A DNA stretch of 64,000 bases from Albibacillus kandeliae (GCF_003116585.1 NZ_QEHM01000003.1:420916-484915), one strand, 5' to 3'; positions 38,261 through 48,242 are shown, counted from the first letter of the stretch. Numbers and translations: made by a program. The notes: generated by a model not told the origin, from the letters alone.

Positions 38261-39178
38261 ATGACCAGGACCGTTCTCATTCTCGGCGCGCGCGGCCGCT
38301 TTGGCCGCAATGCCTCTGACGCCTTTGCCGAGGCCGGCTGGACCGTGCGCCATTTCGACCGCAACTCCGGCGACCTCGCCCGCGCCGCCTGGGGCGCGGA
38401 CGTCATCGTCAACGCGTGGAACCCCGCCTATACCGACTGGGCGCAGGACGTCCCCGAACTGACCCGCAAGGTGATCGAGGTCGCGGGCAAGACCGGCGCC
38501 ACGGTCATCATCCCCGGCAACGTCTATGTCTTTGGCGCCGCCACGCCCGAACCCTGGAGCGAACGCTCGCGCCACGCCGCGGGGAACCTGCTGGGCCGGA
38601 TCAGGGTCGAGATGGAAGCCGCCTATCGCGCCGCAGGGATCCGCACCATCGTCCTGCGCGCGGGCGATTTCATCGACACCCGGCCCTCGGGCAACTGGTT
38701 CGACATGATCATGACCAAGCCGCTTGCCAAGGGCCGGTTTACCTACCCCGGCAATCCCGACATCGCCCACGCCTGGGCCTACCTGCCCGACATGGCCCGC
38801 GCCACGGTCGCCCTGGCCGAAAAGCGCGAGGAACTCCCGGCCTTCGCCGACATCCCCTTCCCCGGCTACACGCTGACCGGCAATGATCTTGTCCGCACGC
38901 TGACCCGCATCACAGGGCGCGACATCCGGCTGCAACCCTTCCCCTACTGGCAGCTTCAGTTGGCCCGCCCGTTCTGGCGCATGGCGCCCCGGCTGCTCGA
39001 AATGCGCTACCTCTGGGAAACCCCGCACCGGCTGGACGGCACCCTGTTCCGCAAGCTCCTGCCCGAGTTCCGCGACACACCGCTGGAGGTCGCGCTGGCC
39101 TCGGGCATCGCCCACATCCCGGGCGCGTCAATCGGCGGCGACATCGACCCACACAAGGCGGTGGCGGCTCGCCACTAG
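38261..39178 (+). CDS. NAD(P)-dependent epimerase/dehydratase-like short-chain dehydrogenase
   Basis: 305 residues with an N-terminal Rossmann motif LGARGRFGRNASDAF, NVYVFG after strand 4 and an extended-SDR layout; the classical YxxxK is not obvious, so it may act as an atypical SDR. ATG 38261 has GGAGGG 6 nt upstream. Divergent from the LysR gene, its probable regulator. Its last 51 bp overlap the end of the convergent endonuclease/phosphatase pseudogene. Confidence 0.85.
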   Translation: MTRTVLILGARGRFGRNASDAFAEAGWTVRHFDRNSGDLARAAWGADVIVNAWNPAYTDWAQDVPELTRKVIEVAGKTGATVIIPGNVYVFGAATPEPWSERSRHAAGNLLGRIRVEMEAAYRAAGIRTIVLRAGDFIDTRPSGNWFDMIMTKPLAKGRFTYPGNPDIAHAWAYLPDMARATVALAEKREELPAFADIPFPGYTLTGNDLVRTLTRITGRDIRLQPFPYWQLQLARPFWRMAPRLLEMRYLWETPHRLDGTLFRKLLPEFRDTPLEVALASGIAHIPGASIGGDIDPHKAVAARH

Positions 39179-40159
39179 GGCCGCCGCATGGCCCGCCTCG
39201 TCCGGGGCGGGCCAGACCACGCCCGCGCCCGCCACGCGCAATCCGGCAGAGGGCAGGACATAATCCACCCGCCTTGCCCCCACACCCTCCCAGACCACGG
39301 TATCCACACCCGCCAGCGGATCCTGTACCCTCTCGTCCGCCAGCAGCGCGCGGATCGCCTCGCGCCGGCCCTCCCCTCGGTCGGGGTCGAGGTTCGCATC
39401 ACCCGCCAGCACGAAGGGCACCGAGACCGGGCCTCACAGCGTGCCGTTGAGGTAGCGGCCCCACAGCGCGATCTCGTCCGCATTGCGCAACCCGTTGCGG
39501 TCCTCCGGCCCGTCAAAGACCGGCGGAGCCGCATGAAAGGTCAGCACATCAAGGCGGGATCCATCCGGCAGCATCACCGGCACCACCCAATGCGCCGTGG
39601 ACGACAAGCGCTGAACCTCCTGCGCCTCGGCCGAGGGGAATGGCATGCCATCCGCGTGCACCGGCAACCGCGCCCCCGGCTGCTCCGCCCAGAGTAGGGC
39701 GCTGAAATCGCGCACCTCCCCGATTGGCAACCGCGAGAGCACGGCGAGCCCGCCCTGCCCCGTGAACGCACCATAGCCCTGCGAATCCCCCGGCCCGCCC
39801 AGCCGCCCGTCGCCGTCGAGGTCCAGCCCGCTCGCCAGCCCCGCGTTGGGCTGCGCGGCGAACCTGTGCGGCAGCACCAGACCCCTCTCCGCAACAGCCT
39901 CCGCCAGCGCCGACAAGGCGACACCGTCAAGATCCCAGTCGATCCCCTGCAAGGCGATGACGTCGGGCCGGGCCAGCGCGATCACCTCGGCCACGGCAGC
40001 CGTCTGTGCGTCCCCCGCCCGGATGTCGCGCAGCATCAGCCCCGGCCCCTCGCGGCTCAGTTCGGCGTTGAATGTGGCAATGCGGACGGTCTGCGCCCCA
40101 AGGGGCGTGGATACGGTGACAAAGCTCAGAAGGGCGACGGCGGCGCGCCCGAACCTCAT
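39128..40159 (-). pseudogene. Endonuclease/exonuclease/phosphatase-family protein with an in-frame TGA
   Basis: One frame of 344 codons carrying a TGA at 39434-39436 (codon 242). Before it are a signal peptide (MRFGRAAVALLSFVTVSTPLGA), RIATFNAELS, VIALQGIDWD and LTFHAAPPVFDGPEDRNGLRN. After it the same frame continues as PFVLAGDANLDPDRGEGRR, VDYVLPSA and ASRHRLVWVDV, the C-terminal catalytic Asp/Asn and His motifs. The protein should be a secreted phosphoesterase/nuclease-fold enzyme of about 340 residues; the TGA removes essential motifs. It starts with an ATGA overlap on the preceding membrane-protein gene. Confidence 0.85.
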
Positions 40160-40989
40160 GCGGTCTGCGCCGCCTCTGCGTTGGCATAGACCCGGCGGCG
40201 CTTTTCCTCGATCAGCTCCGCGATGCGCGCCATCGCGACGCCCCGCATCACCATGCTGGCTGGCAGGAATGCCCAGGCGCTGATCGCCCAGATCAGGGTC
40301 TGCGGATCGTCGAGCTTGATCGGATTCACGTAATCCGCCGCCAGCTTGACCACCGCTGGCACGATAAAGGGCAGCAGGAAGCCCACGATGATGTTCACCT
40401 TGCCATCCCGCTGCATCCGCACCACCACGTCGCCGCCCGTGGTCGGGTCGAACAGCGGCAGGTTCACCCAGACGTTGAACGGCCCACGGTGGGTCGGCCA
40501 GCCCATGACCTTGAGCGAGAACAGGAAGGCGAGGATCGCCAGAAGCGCGATCACGTAGCTCACGCCCGCCGCGATACGCACGTTGTCGACCAGCTGGACC
40601 GAGGCATCCTCGGGCAGCATAAGAATCACCAGATGCACCGGGGAATAGGGGAAATCGGTGTAATAGCCGATCATCCCGCCCAGACCGGCGGCCAGCGTCG
40701 TCAGCGCCGAGGGCTCGTAACGGTGCAGCGCGATCAGCGACAGCACGAGAAACATCGAGAACAGCGCGACAAAGCGCAGGCGATTCAGCGGCGGCGCGTC
40801 GCGGAACTCGATGAAGCTCGGAAAGGCGGTGTTGTATTCGGCAAAGGTCAGGACAGCGGCGAGGATCGCCAGCAACGCAATCATTTCCGGGGACTCGGAC
40901 GTATAGCTCGGCAGCAGCAACGAAGGCGTTGCCACCATCAGTGCCACCAAGATGCCGCGCATTGCTGCGCCCGTTACGCGTGCGAACAC
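40156..40989 (-). CDS. Conserved multi-pass membrane protein of unknown function
   Basis: 277 residues with about six membrane helices (for example GILVALMVATPSLLL, MIALLAILAAVLTFAEY, FVALFSMFLVLSLIAL, VIALLAILAFLFSLKVMG). No family recognised. GTG 40989 is the likely start, with GAAGGGA about 7 nt upstream. It is coupled by ATGA to the broken endonuclease/phosphatase gene, so the two probably worked together at the envelope. Confidence 0.75.
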   Translation of the reverse strand: MFARVTGAAMRGILVALMVATPSLLLPSYTSESPEMIALLAILAAVLTFAEYNTAFPSFIEFRDAPPLNRLRFVALFSMFLVLSLIALHRYEPSALTTLAAGLGGMIGYYTDFPYSPVHLVILMLPEDASVQLVDNVRIAAGVSYVIALLAILAFLFSLKVMGWPTHRGPFNVWVNLPLFDPTTGGDVVVRMQRDGKVNIIVGFLLPFIVPAVVKLAADYVNPIKLDDPQTLIWAISAWAFLPASMVMRGVAMARIAELIEEKRRRVYANAEAAQTA

Positions 40990-41364
40990 TGTCCGATCCC
41001 TTCAAACTGGACAGGCACGATGCTTTGCCGAAACCTTGTCCACTTTGAGTCCCACCTCTATTCGGGCGGCTTGCCTCATTTTGGCCTTATTTGTGCCGCA
41101 ATTCAGCCAACCGCTCAAGCCGTCACCATTCGGGAAAATAGAATTGAGGCAACAACGTGGAAAAACTGGTGCGTCTTTGCATCAATATATTTTCAACCTA
41201 GAGGCGTTTGAAATTGGGGACAGCACAATTTATAGAAAAACATCGTTCCGCAATTAGAAACAATTCGCAGAGTATCGCGATCCCCCCGGACCAACGAAAA
41301 AGGCCCAGCGTTTCCGCCGGGCCCTTGTAGGCTTGGCTGACGGCCCACCCCGGGGCCGCCGCAC
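40990..41364. other. Intergenic region before leuD's end
   Basis: 375 bp. 41080-41275 is clearly AT-richer than both sides and has no gene I can support. Contains the leuD terminator at 41302-41323 and the upstream region of the membrane-protein gene. Confidence 0.5.
41302..41323 (-). terminator. leuD terminator
   Basis: GGCCCAGCG / CGCCGGGCC (one mismatch), loop TTTC, followed on the minus strand by TTTTTCG, 42 bp past the leuD stop. Ends the leuC-hdeD-leuD run. Confidence 0.85.
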
Positions 41365-41970
41365 TCAAACCCAGGGACGCGCCTGGCTGGCCTGCGCCTC
41401 GAAGGTGTCGATGGCCCCGGCCTTGGCCATGGTCAGGCCGATGTCGTCCAGACCTTCCATCAGGCAGTGCTTCTTGAAGGAATCGACCTCGAAGCTGAAC
41501 ACCTCGCCATCCGACGTGGTCACCGTCTGCGACTCGAGATCGACGGTCATGCGCGCGTTCGAGCCCCTCTCGGCGTCCTTCATCAGGACATCGACGGCCT
41601 CTTGCGGCAGCGCGATCGGCAGAATGCCGTTCTTGAAGCAGTTGTTGTAGAAGATGTCGGCGAACGACGGTGCGATCACGCAGCGGATGCCGAAATCCTT
41701 GATCGCCCACGGCGCGTGCTCACGCGACGAACCGCAGCCAAAGTTGTCGCCCGCGACGAGGATCTCGGTCTCGCGGTACTGCGGCTTGTTCAGCACGAAA
41801 TCCGCGTTCTCGTTGCCCTCGCGGTCATAGCGCATCTCGTCGAAGAGGTTCACGCCAAGGCCCGAGCGTTTGATCGTCTTCAGGAACTGCTTGGGGATGA
41901 TCATGTCGGTGTCGATGTTCACCAGCGGCATCGGCGCCGCGATCCCGGTCAGCTTGTCGAATTTGTCCAT
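41365..41970 (-). CDS. leuD: 3-isopropylmalate dehydratase, small subunit
   Basis: 201 residues; aconitase swivel domain that pairs with Leu[15 protein letters not shown] and [16 protein letters not shown] are intact. ATG 41970 (MDKFDKLTG) has AGGAG about 8 nt upstream and matches the family N-terminus; the longer frame from 42036 does not. Separated from leuC by an HdeD-family gene. Confidence 0.97.
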   Translation of the reverse strand: MDKFDKLTGIAAPMPLVNIDTDMIIPKQFLKTIKRSGLGVNLFDEMRYDREGNENADFVLNKPQYRETEILVAGDNFGCGSSREHAPWAIKDFGIRCVIAPSFADIFYNNCFKNGILPIALPQEAVDVLMKDAERGSNARMTVDLESQTVTTSDGEVFSFEVDSFKKHCLMEGLDDIGLTMAKAGAIDTFEAQASQARPWV

Positions 41971-42057
41971 GTTAGGTCTCCTGTCGCCGGATCGGGCCGC
42001 CTGCCCGCCTCCGGCGCTTGAATGCCTGGGCCGCACCTTGGCGCGACCCCGTTAATC

Positions 42058-42570
42058 TCAGATCTTGCGAGCGAAGTAGCCCAGCGCGATCAGGCCCACG
42101 CCTTCCGCCAGCAACTGGATCCCCAGCAGCACCCCCAGAAGGGTCGTCGCCGCCGAGGCGAAGTCGGAAAACACGAAGGCGCCGATCAGCACCGAGGCAA
42201 CGCCGGAAAGAAGAAGCAGCCAGAACAGCGGCGAACCGCGCAGCTGGAAGGCCAGCATGATCCGGACCAGGCCCATCACGAAGAACAGGGCCCCGACGAT
42301 GATCGTCAGCGACACCATGCCCTTCAGCGGGTTGGCCAGAAGCCAGACGCCCGCGATGATGGTCAGCAGCGCCACAACGCCATTCCACATGCGATGTTGC
42401 GCTGTCTTGTCCTGGAACAGGGCCCAGGCCTGGATGATGCCCGCCACGAGGAAGAAGGCCCCGACCAGCGTTGTTACCGTGATCGACGCGGCGAAGGGAT
42501 TCGCCAGCGCCAGGATGCCGCCCAGCAACAGCAGGGCGCCCATGACGATCATGAGGGTCGAGGCTTTCAT
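42058..42570 (-). CDS. HdeD/DUF308-family membrane protein
   Basis: 170 residues, six membrane helices in three pairs, each starting with a GALLLLGG/GALFFVMG-like glycine-rich turn, as in HdeD (acid-resistance membrane protein in E. coli). It lies between leuC (31 bp) and leuD (87 bp) on the same strand, so it is probably co-transcribed with leucine genes though unrelated to them in function. Confidence 0.88.
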   Translation of the reverse strand: MKASTLMIVMGALLLLGGILALANPFAASITVTTLVGAFFLVAGIIQAWALFQDKTAQHRMWNGVVALLTIIAGVWLLANPLKGMVSLTIIVGALFFVMGLVRIMLAFQLRGSPLFWLLLLSGVASVLIGAFVFSDFASAATTLLGVLLGIQLLAEGVGLIALGYFARKI

Positions 42571-42601
42571 CTACGTGTCTCCTTGCCGACTTTGCGCCAG
42601 C

Positions 42602-44008
42602 TTACATCAGCTCCCGCACGTCTGTCAGGTGCCCAGTGATCGCCGCTGCTGCCGCCATTGCGGGCGACATCAGGTGCGTCCGGCCCTTGTAGCCCTGACG
42701 ACCCTCGAAGTTGCGGTTCGAGGTCGAGGCGCAGCGCTCGCCCGGGGCCAGCTGGTCCGGGTTCATCGCAAGGCACATCGAGCAACCGGCAAGACGCCAT
42801 TCAAACCCGGCATCCTGGAAGATCTGGGCAAGCCCTTCCTCTTCCGCCTGGGCACGCACGAGGCCCGAGCCCGGCACCACCATGGCACGCAGACCGTCCT
42901 TGATCTTCTTGCCCTTCACCACGGCTGCGGCGGCGCGAAGGTCCTCGATCCGGCCATTGGTGCAGGACCCGATGAAGACGGTGTCGATCTTGATGTCCGA
43001 CAGCTTCTGCCCGGCTTCCAGACCCATGTACTCGATCGAGCGCTTGGCCGCGTCGACCTTGCCGCCCTTGAAGTCGGTCGGGTTCGGCACCGTCGCGGTG
43101 ATCGGCAGCACGTCCTCGGGGCTGGTGCCCCAGGTCACCACCGGCGCGATGTCTTCGCCCTTGATGGTGATCACCTTGTCCCAATGCGCGTCCTCGTCCG
43201 AGAACAGGGTCTTCCACCAGTCCATGGCGGCTTCCCACTGGGCGCCCTTCGGCGCGTGCGGGCGGCCCTTGCAGTACTCAAAGGTCTTCTCGTCCGGCGC
43301 GATCAGGCCGGCGCGCGCGCCACCTTCGATCGCCATGTTGCAGACGGTCATGCGGCCTTCCATCGAGAGGTCGCGGATCGCTTCGCCGCAATACTCGATG
43401 ACATAGCCGGTGCCGCCGGCGGTACCGGTCACGCCGATGACGGAAAGCGTGATGTCCTTGGCGGTCACGCCCGGACGCAGCTTGCCGGTGATCTCCACCT
43501 TCATGTTCTTCGATTTCTTCTGGATCAGCGTCTGGGTGGCCAGCACGTGCTCGACCTCCGAGGTGCCGATGCCATGCGCCAGCGCGCCAAAGGCGCCGTG
43601 GGTCGCGGTGTGGCTGTCACCGCAGACCACGGTCATGCCCGGCAGGGTCCAGCCCTGTTCGGGACCGACGATGTGCACGATGCCCTGACGGATGTCGGAC
43701 ACCGGGTAGTAGTTCACGCCGAATTCCTTCGCATTCGCGTCCAGCGCCGCGACCTGGATACGGCTGTCCTCGGTCATGGTCGCCGCGTCGTCGCGGTCCA
43801 GCGTGGTCGGCACGTTGTGGTCCGGCACGGCGATGGTCTTCTCCGGCGCACGCACCTTGCGGCCGGACATGCGCAGACCTTCAAAGGCCTGCGGGCTGGT
43901 CACTTCGTGAACGAGGTGACGGTCGATATAAAGAAGGCAGGTGCCGTCTTCGTCTTGCTGGACGACATGCGCGTCCCAGATCTTGTCATAGAGCGTTTTG
44001 GGGGACAT
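42602..44008 (-). CDS. leuC: 3-isopropylmalate dehydratase, large subunit
   Basis: 468 residues; [4Fe-4S] aconitase-family subunit. [40 protein letters not shown] and [11 protein letters not shown] provide the substrate and cluster-binding residues (three Cys). GGGAGAGG lies 4 nt before ATG 44008. First gene of the run leuC-hdeD-leuD. Confidence 0.98.
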   Translation of the reverse strand: MSPKTLYDKIWDAHVVQQDEDGTCLLYIDRHLVHEVTSPQAFEGLRMSGRKVRAPEKTIAVPDHNVPTTLDRDDAATMTEDSRIQVAALDANAKEFGVNYYPVSDIRQGIVHIVGPEQGWTLPGMTVVCGDSHTATHGAFGALAHGIGTSEVEHVLATQTLIQKKSKNMKVEITGKLRPGVTAKDITLSVIGVTGTAGGTGYVIEYCGEAIRDLSMEGRMTVCNMAIEGGARAGLIAPDEKTFEYCKGRPHAPKGAQWEAAMDWWKTLFSDEDAHWDKVITIKGEDIAPVVTWGTSPEDVLPITATVPNPTDFKGGKVDAAKRSIEYMGLEAGQKLSDIKIDTVFIGSCTNGRIEDLRAAAAVVKGKKIKDGLRAMVVPGSGLVRAQAEEEGLAQIFQDAGFEWRLAGCSMCLAMNPDQLAPGERCASTSNRNFEGRQGYKGRTHLMSPAMAAAAAITGHLTDVRELM

Positions 44009-44334
44009 CGGTCCTCTCCCGTGATGATTAGCTACTGCGAATGGAAAGCGGGCGCACGTGGCTTATAGGCACGCAAGGACGGTCAGGGTCGCCCCGAAAA
44101 AGCGCCACGGCAGCCGTGCGCGATCATCCATGTCGAAAACGCGTGTCATAGGCGGGAGATACTACTTACCCATGAGTCCCGCAAGAGGCGGCGACCTTGG
44201 GTGCCTGGGGCACAGCGCCCGCCCCGCAGGGCGCCCGAGGTGATACGCAGCAGGACATACCGGGACTCATCCCCCCGCCCCCCGGTTGCCAGCCCCGGTG
44301 CCTTTCGGGCATCCTTGCTCGGGAAGGGAGCCCC
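44009..44334. other. Divergent region, leuC / mscS
   Basis: 326 bp between divergent genes. Must carry both promoters. 44140-44170 is the least GC-rich part. No leader peptide, riboswitch fold or repeat could be supported. Confidence 0.45.
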
Positions 44335-45735
44335 ATGAACGAGACCGAAGCGCTCACCACCCTCGCCGAGGCGGGCCAGTCGATCTGGGCCGACGTCCTG
44401 CGGTATCTCCACCTGGTGACCATTCCCGGGTGGCGGCAGTACCAGATCTTCATCATCCTCGGGCTGATCCCCCTCGCTTACCTCCTCCAGTTCATGCTGG
44501 CCTCGCGGCTCGACGCATGGGCACGGCGGCGCGAGGGCTGGCCCAAGTGGCGTCTGCGGCTGCTGATCCACGTCCGCAACCGTCTGGCCCTGTTCCTCTA
44601 CGTCGCGATGATCTGGGCCGTGTACCTGCTGTTGCAACAGGTCACATGGCCCTCGCGCAGCCAGATGATCGGCGTGGTGGCGACGATGGTCAGCGTCTGG
44701 GCAGTGGTGGGGCTGCTGGCGCGGCTGATCTACAACCGCCTGCTGCGGCGCATCATCTCCTGGGCGCTCTGGATCTCGGGCACGCTCTACGCGCTGAACC
44801 TAGATGACGCCGCGAAAAAGATCCTCGCTGACATCTCGTTCAGCTTCGGCACCATGTCCTTCACCCTGCTGACACTGCTGCAGGCCGTGATCCTGATCGC
44901 ACTGATGCTGGCCGTCGCGCGAATCGTGACACGGCGCGCGGGCCTGGGGCTGCAGCACAACGAGGACCTCTCCCCCTCCATGCGGGTGCTGGCCGCCAAG
45001 GGGGTGCAGCTCGTCGTCTATGGCATCGTCCTTATGGTGGGGATCCGCGCCCTCGGATTCGACCTCACCGGCCTCGCCGTGCTCTCGGGCGCCATCGGCA
45101 TCGGCATCGGGTTCGGCCTGCAGAAGGTGGTCTCGAACCTGATCTCGGGCATCATCATCCTGCTCGACAAGTCGATCAAGCCGGGCGACGTGATCTCCAT
45201 CGCCGACACCTTCGGCTGGATCGACAGCCTTGGCGCCCGCTATGTCTCGGTCGTCACCCGCGACGGCAAGGAATACCTCATCCCGAACGAGGACCTGATC
45301 ACCAGCCAGGTGGTCAACTGGTCCCACACGAACAAGTTCGTCCGTCTCGACATCTTCTTCGGCACCTCCTACGGCGACGACCCGCACAAGGTGCGCAAGG
45401 TCGCGGTCGAAGCCTGCGAGGCGCTCGACCGGGTGCTGGTCACGCCCAACCGCCCCGTCTGCCATGTCACCGGCTTCGGCGACAGCAGCGTCGACTACAT
45501 CCTGCGGTTCTGGATCAGCGACCCCTCGGGCGGGCTGACCAACATCAAGGGGCAGGTCTACCTGGCGCTCTGGGACGCCTTCAAGGAGAACGACATTTCC
45601 TTCCCCTTCCCCCAGCGCGAGATCAAACTGCTGGACGGCTCGGTGCTGGAAACGCGGCGCGGGCAATCGGAGAGTGGGGACGAAATGCCGTTGCCACCGG
45701 GCGTTTCGCTCGACCGGAGCGATCCCACCACCTGA
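44335..45735 (+). CDS. MscS-family mechanosensitive channel
   Basis: 466 residues with four to five membrane helices. The pore-lining helix and beta domain read GLAVLSGAIGIGIGFGLQKVVSNLISG, DKSIKPGDVI, GWIDSLGARYVSVVTRDGKEYLIPNEDLI. The extra N-terminal helices make it larger than E. coli MscS. It releases solutes on osmotic downshock. ATG 44335 has GGGAAGGGAG just upstream; upstream in-frame starts lack support. Confidence 0.92.
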   Translation: MNETEALTTLAEAGQSIWADVLRYLHLVTIPGWRQYQIFIILGLIPLAYLLQFMLASRLDAWARRREGWPKWRLRLLIHVRNRLALFLYVAMIWAVYLLLQQVTWPSRSQMIGVVATMVSVWAVVGLLARLIYNRLLRRIISWALWISGTLYALNLDDAAKKILADISFSFGTMSFTLLTLLQAVILIALMLAVARIVTRRAGLGLQHNEDLSPSMRVLAAKGVQLVVYGIVLMVGIRALGFDLTGLAVLSGAIGIGIGFGLQKVVSNLISGIIILLDKSIKPGDVISIADTFGWIDSLGARYVSVVTRDGKEYLIPNEDLITSQVVNWSHTNKFVRLDIFFGTSYGDDPHKVRKVAVEACEALDRVLVTPNRPVCHVTGFGDSSVDYILRFWISDPSGGLTNIKGQVYLALWDAFKENDISFPFPQREIKLLDGSVLETRRGQSESGDEMPLPPGVSLDRSDPTT

Positions 45736-45777
45736 TCGCCGACCGCCCTCGCCGGGGCCAAGGCCCCCGCCCGCGCA

Positions 45778-45794
45778 AGTCGGCTTTGCCGACT
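45778..45794 (+). terminator. Small hairpin after the mechanosensitive channel gene
   Basis: AGTCGGC-TTT-GCCGACT, 7-bp stem, 43 bp past the stop codon. No T-run; weak terminator or repeat-like hairpin. Confidence 0.4.
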
Positions 45795-46022
45795 CGTCAC
45801 GCGGATGGTGCTTGCATCCGCCGCCGGATGTTGTCACAGGGCCCCCGAAGCGGCGATACGGCAGGCAGAACGTGGCGGCAAAGCACCGCCTGCGGTGCGC
45901 AGAACCGCGCGGTTCATTGAAATGTCACGCCCCGGTTGCTACATTTATACCATCCCCGGCGCCGGGGGCTTGCGGCGCGCCATCAGGAGGACGTACCTCT
46001 GACAACCCTCGCAGAAGCGGCA

Positions 46023-46403
46023 ATGCCCGCTGATGACCCGGCCGGTTTCATACACGGCCACCCCCAGCCCACCAGCGAAGAGCTGCTGGAGCGCATCCTT
46101 TCCTCACTCGATGACGACAAGGCCGAAGACGTCGTGCAGATCGACCTGCGCGGCAAAACGGCCATCGGTGACTACATGGTCATCGCTTCGGGTCGGTCCA
46201 CGCGTCAGGTCTCGGCAATGGCCGAGAAACTGGTCGACCGCCTCAAGCAGGACTATGGCCGGATCGCCCGCGTCGAGGGCAAGGAGACCGGAGACTGGGT
46301 CCTGATCGACACCGGCGACGTCGTCGTGCACATCTTCCGTCCGGAAGTCCGCGAGTTCTACCAACTCGAGAAGATGTGGATGCCCGGCAGCGCCGCAAAC
46401 TGA
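46023..46403 (+). CDS. rsfS: Ribosomal silencing factor RsfS
   Basis: 126 residues (Iojap family), binds ribosomal protein L14 and blocks subunit joining in starvation. DDDKAEDVVQIDLRGKTAIGDYMVIASGRSTRQV and GKETGDWVLIDTGDVVVHIFRPEVREFYQLE are the family core. The start is uncertain: ATG 46023 has a weak ribosome site, while an in-frame CTG at 45999 lies 8 nt after AGGAGG and would add MTTLAEAA. 65 bp upstream of rlmH, a common pairing. Confidence 0.93.
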   Translation: MPADDPAGFIHGHPQPTSEELLERILSSLDDDKAEDVVQIDLRGKTAIGDYMVIASGRSTRQVSAMAEKLVDRLKQDYGRIARVEGKETGDWVLIDTGDVVVHIFRPEVREFYQLEKMWMPGSAAN

Positions 46404-46468
46404 TCTGACCGGCCCGTCACGGACCTGAAGCCGGGGCCGCCCTGCGGCCCGCGACACCGGAATTCCGC

Positions 46469-46939
46469 ATGCGCGTATCCATCTGCGCGGTTGGCCGTCT
46501 GCGCGCCGGCCCCGAACAGACTCTGATAGACGACTACCTCACCCGCTTCGACCGCACCGGCCGACCGCTTGCGCTCGGCCCGGCGCAGGTCAGCGAGGTA
46601 GAGGACAAGAAGGGCGGTGGCATGAGCGCCGAAGCCGACCTGCTGCGCCGCGCGATCCCCAAGGGCGCCCTGATCTGCACGCTCGACGAGCGGGGCAAGC
46701 TGCTTTCCTCTCCCGATTTTGCCGAACTGCTGTCCAAATGGCGCGACGAGGGGCGGCAGGACCTCGCCTTCGTCATCGGCGGCGCCGACGGCATCGACCC
46801 CACCCTCCGGGCCGAGGCGGATTACGCGATTTCACTGGGCAAGATGGTCTGGCCGCACATGCTGGTCCGGGTCATGCTCGCCGAACAGCTCTACCGCGCC
46901 TCCAACATCCTCGCCGGCGGCCCGTACCACCGCGCCTAG
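46469..46939 (+). CDS. rlmH: 23S rRNA pseudouridine-1915 N3-methyltransferase
   Basis: 156 residues, SPOUT methyltransferase. FVIGGADGIDP, the knot region SLGKMVWPHMLVRVMLAEQLYRA and the C-terminal GGPYHR are diagnostic. Follows rsfS. Its stop overlaps the convergent isomerase gene by 4 bp. Confidence 0.97.
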   Translation: MRVSICAVGRLRAGPEQTLIDDYLTRFDRTGRPLALGPAQVSEVEDKKGGGMSAEADLLRRAIPKGALICTLDERGKLLSSPDFAELLSKWRDEGRQDLAFVIGGADGIDPTLRAEADYAISLGKMVWPHMLVRVMLAEQLYRASNILAGGPYHRA

Positions 46940-47706
46940 ACCTGCCCCGCCGACACCATCGGCATCCAGTCTAGGCTCTGTTCCGTCCGTTTCGTCGTCG
47001 GATTGTACTCGGCACTGATCCAGCCGTCATAGCCGCTGTCTCGGATGGCCGCGAACAGCGCCGCGAAGTCGACCGTGCCTCGGCCCGGCTCGGTCCGGCC
47101 CGGCGCGTCGCCCAACTGGACATGCGTCACCAGCGGCCGGTGCTTCTCCCACACCGCCAGCGCATCGCCGTGGATCACCTCCGCATGATAGCTGTCGTAC
47201 TGCAGCCCGAGGTTCGGCCGGTCGACCCGCGCGATGATCTCCGCTGCGAGATCGAAGTCCGACAACGCATAGCCCGGCTGGTCGCCCTGGTTCAGCGGCT
47301 CGATGGTGAACCGCTGATCCGGAAAGGCATCCGCCGCCCAGCGCAGGTTCGCGACAAAGGTGTCGGCGGCCTCCGGCGCGTCGGTATAGCCCGCCATGAC
47401 GTGGATCTGCCCCGGCCTCAGCGCCTCGGCATAGCGCATGACGCGCCCGATATCGGTACGGAACCGCTCCTCGCCACCCGGCACGGCACCATAGCCCGGC
47501 ACGCCCCCGGTGTAATTCGGCGGCGGCGCGTTCATCAGCACCAGCTCCTGACCGTTCGCGACCATCGCCCGCCACGTCTCCTTGGCCGGCAGGTCGTAGG
47601 GAAACAGGATCTCCACCGCGTCGAACCCGGCCTCCCGCGCCGCGGCGAACCTGTCGAGATAGGGCAGCTCGCGAAAGAGCAGCGAGATATTGGCGGCCAG
47701 TTTCAA
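46936..47706 (-). CDS. Hydroxypyruvate isomerase/OtnI-like TIM-barrel protein
   Basis: 256 residues of the AP-endonuclease-2-like TIM-barrel superfamily. N-terminus KLAANISLLFRELPYLDRF, IEPLNQGDQPGY and SAEYNPT carry the two catalytic/metal Glu residues of Hyi-type isomerases. It would interconvert hydroxypyruvate and tartronate semialdehyde, or 2-oxotetronates (OtnI). Alone on its strand; context gives no substrate. Confidence 0.85.
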   Translation of the reverse strand: MKLAANISLLFRELPYLDRFAAAREAGFDAVEILFPYDLPAKETWRAMVANGQELVLMNAPPPNYTGGVPGYGAVPGGEERFRTDIGRVMRYAEALRPGQIHVMAGYTDAPEAADTFVANLRWAADAFPDQRFTIEPLNQGDQPGYALSDFDLAAEIIARVDRPNLGLQYDSYHAEVIHGDALAVWEKHRPLVTHVQLGDAPGRTEPGRGTVDFAALFAAIRDSGYDGWISAEYNPTTKRTEQSLDWMPMVSAGQV

Positions 47707-47906
47707 GGGTCTCTCCGGTCCTGTGTCGGCACGACCCTAGGCCGGGGGCAAAGCAGCGGGCAACCTCAACCTTGCCCCGGAGCGCGGGCGTGTGCCCGAT
47801 GAACCCACTCCTGCCGCCTCCCGCGGCGCGGTCCGGTTGCGCGGGACGGCGCACGCGCGGCGTGCTACAGCCGGTGGGGAATCACAGCACGCCCAGAGGC
47901 ACTCCC

Positions 47907-48242
47907 TTGACCAAGCAATACCTTCTCCTGTTCGCCGCCATCGTTGCCGAGGTCATTGCCACGACATCACTGGCGCGCTCGGAGAGCCTCAGCCGGTTCT
48001 GGCCCACGGTCATCACCGTGGTGGGCTATGCCCTCGCCTTCTGGTTCCTGTCCTACCCGATCCGGGTAATGCCCACCGGAGTCGTCTATGCCATCTGGTC
48101 CGGCATGGGCATCGTGCTGATCAGTTCGGTGGCATGGCTCTGGTACGGGCAGACGCTCGACCTGCCCGCCCTGCTGGGCCTCGCCCTGATCCTCCTGGGC
48201 GTGATCATCGTGAATGTCTTTTCCAAGACCGTCGGGCACTAA
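47907..48242 (+). CDS. SMR-family multidrug efflux protein
   Basis: 111 residues, four membrane helices, with the essential Glu15 in FAAIVAEVIATTSLARS and the signature GVVYAIWSGMGIV. A proton-driven dimer exporting lipophilic cations or guanidinium. The start is TTG 47907 (GAGG 8 nt upstream), which gives the exact family length; in-frame ATGs upstream would add a non-membrane extension. Ends overlapping eda's stop on the other strand. Confidence 0.92.
   Translation: MTKQYLLLFAAIVAEVIATTSLARSESLSRFWPTVITVVGYALAFWFLSYPIRVMPTGVVYAIWSGMGIVLISSVAWLWYGQTLDLPALLGLALILLGVIIVNVFSKTVGH

Noticed and set aside
39434-39436. TGA as a selenocysteine codon
   Set aside because: The family has no selenocysteine at this non-catalytic loop and no SECIS-like hairpin is seen just after it.
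41198-41710. 170-codon minus-strand frame over the leuD 3' end
   Set aside because: Overlaps leuD in another frame and runs through its terminator; no motif.
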